A stretch of DNA of 9,570 nucleotides, from contig CANCQD010000093.1 in assembly GCA_947380285.1 (NCBI GenBank), forward strand, positions 1-9,570, written 5' to 3'. The notes below the pieces were generated by a model. The model had not been told where the DNA came from, ran no database searches, and was given only the letters and a program-made list of their open reading frames with translations. The position numbers and the translations under genes were made by a program. Positions 5,230 to 9,570 of the stretch are shown one piece after another (positions within the stretch are counted from its first letter, which is position 1; each line of letters starts with the position of its first letter). Source of the DNA: Burkholderiaceae bacterium (GTDB lineage Bacteria; Pseudomonadota; Gammaproteobacteria; Burkholderiales; Burkholderiaceae).

Positions 5230-7461
5230 ATGACAACAAAAATTCAAACTCCAAATTTAGAAAATTCCTCCCGTCGTGAATTCATTATTAAGGGCACGAT
5301 GCTGGGTGGTGGGCTGATGTTAGGTATAGGCTCCTTACCTGATTTAGCTTATGCGCAAGCTGGCGTTAAATATGATCCCAATACGCCCACGCAAGCGGGC
5401 GACGCTGAGCTGAATGCCTGGGTTAGCATCAAACCCGACGACACTGTCTATATCAGGATTGCTCGATCCGAGATGGGGCAGGGTACGCGTACTGGTCTAG
5501 CCCAATTAGTCACTGAAGAGCTTGAGTGCAATTGGAAGAAGGTGAAAACCCAATCGGCCACACCAGGACAAAGTTTAGCGCGCAAACGAGTTTGGGGTGA
5601 GCATGGTACTGGCGGTAGCCGCGGCATTCGGATTTCTGAAGACTACGTACGCCGTGGTGCAGCAGCAGCGCGCATCATGCTCATCCAGGCAGCCGCTGAT
5701 CGGTGGAATGTCTCTGTTTCAGAGTTGACTGTAGATAAGGGTGTGATTACTCATACGCCCACTGGACGCAAAACGACCTATGGCAAAGTTGCCGAGTTGG
5801 CTTCCACTTTAACCCCGCCTGATCCTAAATCAATTACCTTAAGAGATCCGCGCCAGTGGAAAGTTGCTGGACAACCCTATGCACGCTTAGACACAGCAAA
5901 CAAGGTGAATGGGTCTAAGGTGTACGGTATCGATTTGCAGCTCCCTGGCATGCTTTGTGCTTCTGTTAAGGCTTGTCCAGTCTTTGGTGGCAAATTGGTG
6001 AGTTATGACGAAGCCAAGATCAAAGATATGCGCGGGGTGAAGGGCGTGGTCAAGATTAATGACAGCACGCTTGCGGTTGTAGCAGACACCTGGTGGCATG
6101 CTAACACTGCGCTGAATGCTATGCCTATCGTCTGGGATGAAGGTAAGTCTGCTAGCGTTTCACAAACTGGTATAGACAAAATGTTGCGTGATGGCTTGGA
6201 TGAGCAGGGAGATTTTTGGCAGCGCAAAGAAGGTGATGCGCCTGCTGCTATCAATAGCGCCGCCAAAAAAGTAGAAGCTATCTATTACACCCCTTATCGT
6301 GCGCACGTCACGATGGAGCCGATGAATGCTACAGTCAAAATCACAGGGGATCGTGCTGAGGCTTGGGTGCCAACTCAAAATGGTGAAGGTTCGTACGCAT
6401 CCTTATCTGAAGCTACTGGATTGCCGCTCGAAAATTGTGAAGTGTATAAATTAGACTCCGGTTGCGGCTTGGGTCGTCGTGGCTCAACACAAGATTTCAC
6501 TACTTTTGCCGCTAAAGTTGCGCAAAAATTTCCAGGCGTGCCAGTAAAAGTAGTTTGGAGTCGAGAAGAAGATATGACCCATGATTACTACCACCCAATT
6601 GCCATGGCAAAAATGACTGCTGGTGTAGATAGTTCTGGCAATCTAACTGGTATGCATATCAAAGTGGCTGGGCAATCCATTAATGCCACCTTAGCGCCAC
6701 AGAATATTAAGAACGGTAAAGACGAGCGTCAACTCCAAGGCTTCTATGAGAAGGGCCCCGATGCTCAACTTGGCTATACCTTCCCGACGCTCTTAACCGA
6801 GTATGTGATGAAGAATACCCATGTGCCAGTTGGCCCATGGCGTGGTGTGAATACCAATCAAAACGGCATCTTCATGGAGTGTTTTATGGATGAGTGTGCC
6901 AAGGCTGCAGGTAAGGATCCTGTGAAATTTAGACAGGCCCTCATGCAAAGTCATCCAAAGCATTTGGGTGTACTGAATGCTGCTGCCAAAAAAGCGGATT
7001 GGGATAAACCATTGCCAGCAGGGACTTATCGAGGCGTTGCTCAGTTCATGGGCTATGCCAGTTACTCTGCTTGCGTTGCCGAAGTGACCGTGCAAAATAA
7101 TGTGGTGAAGGTTACACGCTTGGTGTTTGCCTTAAATTCTGGGCATGTCGTTAATCCCTACTTAACGCGAGAGCAAATTGAAGGTTCTGTAGCAATGGCA
7201 TTAGGCGCAATCTTCTTGCCGGAAATCTCTGTAGAAAATGGCCGCATCAAACAGCAGAATCTGGATACTTACCCACTGTTGAAGTTATCAGCTACGCCAA
7301 GGATCGAAACAGTCTTGGTCCCTAGTTTTGATTTTTGGGGTGGAGTAGGTGAGCCAACAATCTGTGTAGTTGGCCCTGCTGTAGCGAATGCCATTTCTGC
7401 TGCGATAGGTAGACCGGTTCGAAATTTCCCGCTGAGCAAGGAAGGACTGAGTTTGGCTTAG
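5230..7461 (+). CDS. Xanthine dehydrogenase family protein, molybdopterin-binding large subunit, Tat-exported (IorB-like)
   Basis: This 743-residue protein begins with a twin-arginine signal: SRREFIIK (14-21), a Gly-rich hydrophobic stretch, and likely cleavage after AYA at residue 42. The mature part has the IorB/aldehyde dehydrogenase-type molybdopterin layout. An N-terminal segment (about 60-200) includes RSEMGQGTRTGL (79-90) and GEHGTGGSRG (123-132). The hammerhead-like part starts near 215. GCGLGRRG (411-418) and GPWRGVNTNQNG (535-546) lie in the cofactor-binding domains. GVGEP (705-709) holds the expected catalytic Glu, E708. Members hydroxylate N-heterocycles or oxidise aldehydes with water as oxygen source, using Mo with a pterin (often cytosine dinucleotide) cofactor in the periplasm. 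The substrate cannot be read from the sequence. No cytochrome c, FAD subunit or XdhC-like chaperone gene lies nearby. The length is close to IorB. Confidence 0.93.
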   Translation: MTTKIQTPNLENSSRREFIIKGTMLGGGLMLGIGSLPDLAYAQAGVKYDPNTPTQAGDAELNAWVSIKPDDTVYIRIARSEMGQGTRTGLAQLVTEELECNWKKVKTQSATPGQSLARKRVWGEHGTGGSRGIRISEDYVRRGAAAARIMLIQAAADRWNVSVSELTVDKGVITHTPTGRKTTYGKVAELASTLTPPDPKSITLRDPRQWKVAGQPYARLDTANKVNGSKVYGIDLQLPGMLCASVKACPVFGGKLVSYDEAKIKDMRGVKGVVKINDSTLAVVADTWWHANTALNAMPIVWDEGKSASVSQTGIDKMLRDGLDEQGDFWQRKEGDAPAAINSAAKKVEAIYYTPYRAHVTMEPMNATVKITGDRAEAWVPTQNGEGSYASLSEATGLPLENCEVYKLDSGCGLGRRGSTQDFTTFAAKVAQKFPGVPVKVVWSREEDMTHDYYHPIAMAKMTAGVDSSGNLTGMHIKVAGQSINATLAPQNIKNGKDERQLQGFYEKGPDAQLGYTFPTLLTEYVMKNTHVPVGPWRGVNTNQNGIFMECFMDECAKAAGKDPVKFRQALMQSHPKHLGVLNAAAKKADWDKPLPAGTYRGVAQFMGYASYSACVAEVTVQNNVVKVTRLVFALNSGHVVNPYLTREQIEGSVAMALGAIFLPEISVENGRIKQQNLDTYPLLKLSATPRIETVLVPSFDFWGGVGEPTICVVGPAVANAISAAIGRPVRNFPLSKEGLSLA

Positions 7462-7483
7462 TCTTAGCTTAAGTTCAGCATAA

Positions 7484-7496
7484 GTGCGATCCGCAC
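7484..7496 (+). other. Small hairpin just downstream of the molybdopterin subunit gene
   Basis: GTGCG (7484-7488) pairs with CGCAC (7492-7496) around the loop ATC. It is 22 bp past the stop and has no T run. It may be an RNA-stabilising 3' element or chance. Confidence 0.35.
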
Positions 7497-7507
7497 GGGA
7501 ATTGATT

Positions 7508-7544
7508 AAACGACCCCATTGATTCTGAATCGCTGGGGTCGTTT
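7508..7544 (+). terminator. Strong hairpin between the molybdenum hydroxylase and msrQ genes (terminator or attenuator)
   Basis: AAACGACCCCA (7508-7518) pairs perfectly with TGGGGTCGTTT (7534-7544), giving an 11-bp stem. Inside it, after a 2x2 internal loop, GATT and AATC (7521-7531) form a second short stem. The 3' side ends in TTT then AATATGG, so the T run is short. It lies 46 bp after the molybdopterin subunit stop and ends 10 bp before the msrQ ATG. It could end or attenuate transcription before msrQ, or protect the upstream message end. The symmetry is certain; the role is inferred. Confidence 0.6.
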
Positions 7545-7554
7545 AATATGGCTT

Positions 7555-8157
7555 ATGAATTTGATTAAGACATCGGTCTTCTTGCTTTCTTTACTACCGC
7601 TAGCCCGCTTAGTTTGGCTTGGCGACCACGAAGGCCTGGGTGCTAACCCAATTGAATTTATCACCCGATCCACTGGTACTTGGGCATTGGTTTTTCTGTG
7701 TATTACGCTAGCGATGACCCCTTTACGCTTGTTGACGGGATTGACTGTTTGGATAAAGCTGCGTCGTATGTTTGGGCTTTTTTGCTTCTTCTACGCCTGC
7801 ATTCACTTTTCAATTTGGTTTTGGTTGGATCAGAATTTAAATATTCAGTCCATGTGGAATGATGTTGTAAAGCGCCCCTTCATTACGATGGGCTTTCTGA
7901 CTTTGGTATTACTTGTCCCATTGGCAATGACATCAAATCGTTGGGCAGTTCGTCAGCTTGGTAGGCGTTGGACTTTATTACATAAACTTGTGTACTTAAT
8001 CGCATGTACTGCAATCGTTCACTATTGGTGGCACAAGGCGGGTAAAAATGATTTGGGGACAGTCTCGATTTACGGGGCAGTTATTTTTCTATTATTAATA
8101 TGCCGCATCCCAGTCATTAGAAATATGCTTCAGGGTATTCGAAGTAAATTTGCTTAG
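7555..8157 (+). CDS. msrQ: MsrQ (YedZ), haem-binding membrane subunit of the protein-methionine-sulfoxide reductase system
   Basis: This 200-residue inner-membrane protein has about six hydrophobic segments (near 5-21, 43-60, 72-92, 109-126, 145-160, 171-186). MsrQ-type wording is clear: LGANPIEFITRSTGTWAL (28-45), LRRMFGLFCFFYACIHF (69-85), VKRPFITMGFL (105-115) and GRRWTLLHKLVYL (136-148). Candidate haem ligands H84, H143 and H156 are all present. Known MsrQ takes electrons from the quinone pool or a flavin reductase and passes them to the periplasmic molybdoenzyme MsrP, which repairs oxidised methionines. Here the gene before it is an IorB-type hydroxylase, not msrP. I chose the ATG at 7555; a TTG at 7519 is in frame but sits inside the hairpin and has no ribosome site. 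Its stop overlaps the convergent transporter gene by 4 bp. Confidence 0.88.
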   Translation: MNLIKTSVFLLSLLPLARLVWLGDHEGLGANPIEFITRSTGTWALVFLCITLAMTPLRLLTGLTVWIKLRRMFGLFCFFYACIHFSIWFWLDQNLNIQSMWNDVVKRPFITMGFLTLVLLVPLAMTSNRWAVRQLGRRWTLLHKLVYLIACTAIVHYWWHKAGKNDLGTVSIYGAVIFLLLICRIPVIRNMLQGIRSKFA

Positions 8158-9044
8158 AACTCTGTGGTGTAGCGCACGAAAAAGCGACGTGTTTCTACAA
8201 AGCCATTCTTGATTTCCATATCGCGCCCATATTGCATGCTAATTCTGCCAAAGGGGTAATACGCTAAAGCACTTAATAAAAAGCGTTGAGTATTCACTAC
8301 ATTATTTTGATAAGTATTACCAATCGTAGTGGCGCCACCAGCGACGTAGAAGTAGGATGCGCCTAGGGTGTAGGTTTGATTGATCTTATAGATTGGGCCA
8401 AGCTGCGTAGTGGTTAGGGGCTTCTGATTGAGGGAGGTATTAGTGGCAGAGAAGCACGCTGCAGCGCATTGGCTATTGCCCCCAAACCACATTGTGTCGA
8501 GAGCAATCATGCCGTCTAGGTTCTCAATAATGGGCTGTTGATAACCCATCTGAATATCAGATCGATAACGGTTTTCACTGGCGTTAAAAACTTGCTGGCT
8601 GTTGTAGCTTCCAGTAGGTGCTGTTAAATATCCCGCCAGCCCAAAGTACTTTCTGTTCTCTCTATCGGCATAGGGCCAAATTGCTGTGGCAAAGGTGAGA
8701 TCTCCGATGCCGGTACTTGCGGAGTAGGAGGCTAATGATCCTTCGGGCTTAACCGTGCCATAAGGAACTTGAATATAAGAGATCGCTGGTAAGTCTTGAA
8801 CTGCATAACTCGTGCTGATACGAGCAATTGCGCTTTGAGTGCCTATATCAGGACTTCCAAAGGGTTTGGTTGAGACGGCTGCACCATTTTTATAAAAAGT
8901 ACCATTCTCTGAATTCAGGTAACTGATCATTGCGTGACTCTTGCCCGGCAGTGGCGCAACAATATCGTTAGGCTGCAAATCAATTGCGAAGGCAGCCGTC
9001 GGTAGCGCCAAGTAGATAAGTGCAATGAAGCGACGAAAATTCAT
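8154..9044 (-). CDS. Predicted outer-membrane transporter, phenol/MetA-pathway degradation family (Phenol_MetA_deg-like)
   Basis: This 296-residue protein has a signal peptide with likely cleavage after AFA at residue 20. Alternating amphipathic strands follow, and the protein ends in Phe, as outer-membrane barrels do. GIGDLTFATAIWPY (112-125) and GLAGYLTAPTGSY (135-147) resemble the conserved blocks of the family annotated as 'transporter' or MetA-pathway of phenol degradation, thought to move hydrophobic compounds across the outer membrane. C193 and C197 lie close together in a probable loop and could form a disulfide. The ATG at 9044 has no Shine-Dalgarno; TACAAT lies 6 nt upstream, pointing to a leaderless message. 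The gene converges on msrQ and overlaps it by 4 bp. A link to the substrate of the nearby hydroxylase is possible but not shown. Confidence 0.82.
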   Translation of the reverse strand: MNFRRFIALIYLALPTAAFAIDLQPNDIVAPLPGKSHAMISYLNSENGTFYKNGAAVSTKPFGSPDIGTQSAIARISTSYAVQDLPAISYIQVPYGTVKPEGSLASYSASTGIGDLTFATAIWPYADRENRKYFGLAGYLTAPTGSYNSQQVFNASENRYRSDIQMGYQQPIIENLDGMIALDTMWFGGNSQCAAACFSATNTSLNQKPLTTTQLGPIYKINQTYTLGASYFYVAGGATTIGNTYQNNVVNTQRFLLSALAYYPFGRISMQYGRDMEIKNGFVETRRFFVRYTTEF

Positions 9045-9050
9045 TCAAGT

Positions 9051-9056
9051 ATTGTA
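9051..9056 (-). promoter_or_regulatory. Probable -10 box of the outer-membrane transporter gene, leaderless geometry
   Basis: On the minus strand TACAAT is followed by exactly 6 nt and then the ATG at 9044, so transcription should start at or next to the start codon. The absence of a ribosome site agrees. The -35 position (TCACTT on the minus strand) is weak. Confidence 0.4.
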
Positions 9057-9091
9057 ATTAATATAAAAATATGAAGTGATGACTGCTGCCA

Positions 9092-9097
9092 TACAAT
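9092..9097 (+). promoter_or_regulatory. Probable -10 box of the small lipoprotein gene, leaderless geometry
   Basis: TACAAT is followed by 6 nt and then the ATG at 9104, the mirror image of the divergent gene's arrangement. Transcription would begin at or near the ATG. GGA at 9098-9100 is too close to the ATG to be a good ribosome site. No clear -35 is visible. Confidence 0.4.
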
Positions 9098-9103
9098 GGA
9101 TCT

Positions 9104-9430
9104 ATGAATACATTCTTTTCGAGGCTGAGCCCATTCCTGTTATTGATGGGCCTTGCAGCTTGCTCCCAAACCCCTCCTTTGCCCCCTGGGTCAACGACTT
9201 ATTCTCCATATACTCCCGGGCAGGTTCAGGAATTCAATAGGCAAGCCTTGTCTCTGGTTGAGGGACCATTTGGTCCGGTAGATCCAAGAGCAGAAGATGC
9301 TCGTATTGCTAAAGAGCGCGCATTAGATGCGAAATTCTATAATCAACCACAGGGTGAAGAGGAGGCTGAGGCCTTAGAGACTCAATCGGCTGATCCTTAT
9401 CAAGCTACAAAACCCGTGATCACTTTCTAG
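9104..9430 (+). CDS. Small predicted lipoprotein, function unknown
   Basis: This 108-residue protein has a lipoprotein signal peptide: a short N-region with Arg7, the hydrophobic core SPFLLLMGLAA, and lipobox LAAC with the lipidated Cys at residue 20. The residue after Cys is Ser, so Lol sorting to the outer membrane is expected. The mature part is proline-rich first (QTPPLPPGSTTYSPYTPGQ), then charged and probably helical (63-78), then strongly acidic (GEEEAEALE, 84-92). I recognise no family and no enzyme motif. It diverges from the outer-membrane transporter gene and may share regulation with it. Its stop overlaps the SRAP gene stop through the shared tetranucleotide CTAG (9427-9430). Confidence 0.82.
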   Translation: MNTFFSRLSPFLLLMGLAACSQTPPLPPGSTTYSPYTPGQVQEFNRQALSLVEGPFGPVDPRAEDARIAKERALDAKFYNQPQGEEEAEALETQSADPYQATKPVITF

Positions 9431-9570
9431 GCTAGCGTTAGCTCAGGAATAGAGTCTATTTGCAATAGCGCTTGCGCTTCCTCTGGTGTGGCATTGAGCC
9501 ATGCTTTAAAAAGTTCAGGTCGCAAGGGAACCACGGTACGTTTCTCATCTTCGGCTTTATGCATTCGTTG
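9427..9570 (-). CDS. C-terminal end of an SRAP (SOS response-associated peptidase, YedK/HMCES-like) protein; start outside window
   Basis: The minus strand is open from the window edge to a TAG at 9427-9429 and gives 47 residues. The segment MHKAEDEKRTVVPLRPELF followed by a Trp-Leu helix fits the C-terminal part of the SRAP family, where the His of the 'RMH' motif is a conserved active-site residue. SRAP proteins crosslink covalently to abasic sites in single-stranded DNA through an N-terminal Cys (outside this window) and shield them. The fragment's brevity limits certainty. It converges on the lipoprotein gene with a 4-bp overlap. Confidence 0.7.
   Translation of the reverse strand, partial: QRMHKAEDEKRTVVPLRPELFKAWLNATPEEAQALLQIDSIPELTLA

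Noticed and set aside
5887..7095. Several minus-strand open frames of 70-100 codons
   Set aside because: They are antisense to the molybdopterin subunit gene, which is long and has clear motifs throughout. They look like by-products of its codon use.
7680..7862. 60-codon open frame on the plus strand
   Set aside because: It overlaps msrQ in another frame and encodes nothing recognisable, while msrQ has strong family features.
1..9570. CRISPR arrays, tRNA or rRNA genes, transposases, toxin-antitoxin or phage defence genes
   Set aside because: No spaced direct repeats, cloverleaf-like sequence, inverted-repeat-bounded element or defence-type protein motif was seen on either strand.

Overview
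The window looks like a compact, moderate-GC betaproteobacterial chromosome segment. The gene content and protein style resemble Burkholderiaceae of the Polynucleobacter type. That assignment is by eye, from an E. coli-like YdfG, RsuA and MsrQ, a DUF2889 protein, an IorA/IorB-type molybdoenzyme, and very tight gene packing. No rRNA, tRNA, insertion sequence, prophage gene or CRISPR array was seen, and no stretch over 300 bases lacks a gene.

Left part (1-4577): the end of an unidentified CDS is followed by a metallo-beta-lactamase-fold hydrolase. It faces a predicted outer-membrane protein on the minus strand. Next come a YdfG-type short-chain dehydrogenase (+), a DUF2889 protein (-), an RsuA-type 16S rRNA pseudouridine synthase and a pterin-4a-carbinolamine dehydratase (+, same transcription unit), and a very acidic 71-residue protein (-).

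Middle part (4578-8157): a two-gene molybdenum hydroxylase is the metabolic core. A [2Fe-2S] subunit is followed 10 bp later by a Tat-exported molybdopterin subunit of the isoquinoline 1-oxidoreductase type. After a strong hairpin comes msrQ, the membrane haem protein that normally serves the periplasmic molybdoenzyme MsrP. No msrP, cytochrome c, FAD subunit or XdhC-type chaperone gene is present here. The layout allows the idea that MsrQ, or an unlinked carrier, exchanges electrons with this hydroxylase. The pterin dehydratase just upstream may also bear on molybdopterin supply.

Right part (8154-9570): a predicted outer-membrane transporter of the phenol/MetA-pathway family (-) diverges from a small lipoprotein (+). 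The C-terminal end of an SRAP (YedK/HMCES-type) DNA-protein crosslink protein enters on the minus strand.

A layout feature runs through the whole window. All five tail-to-tail gene pairs end within 9 bp of each other, and two overlap by 4 bp. The divergent pair at 9045-9103 has mirror-image TACAAT boxes, each 6 nt before the start codon, which suggests leaderless transcripts on both sides.
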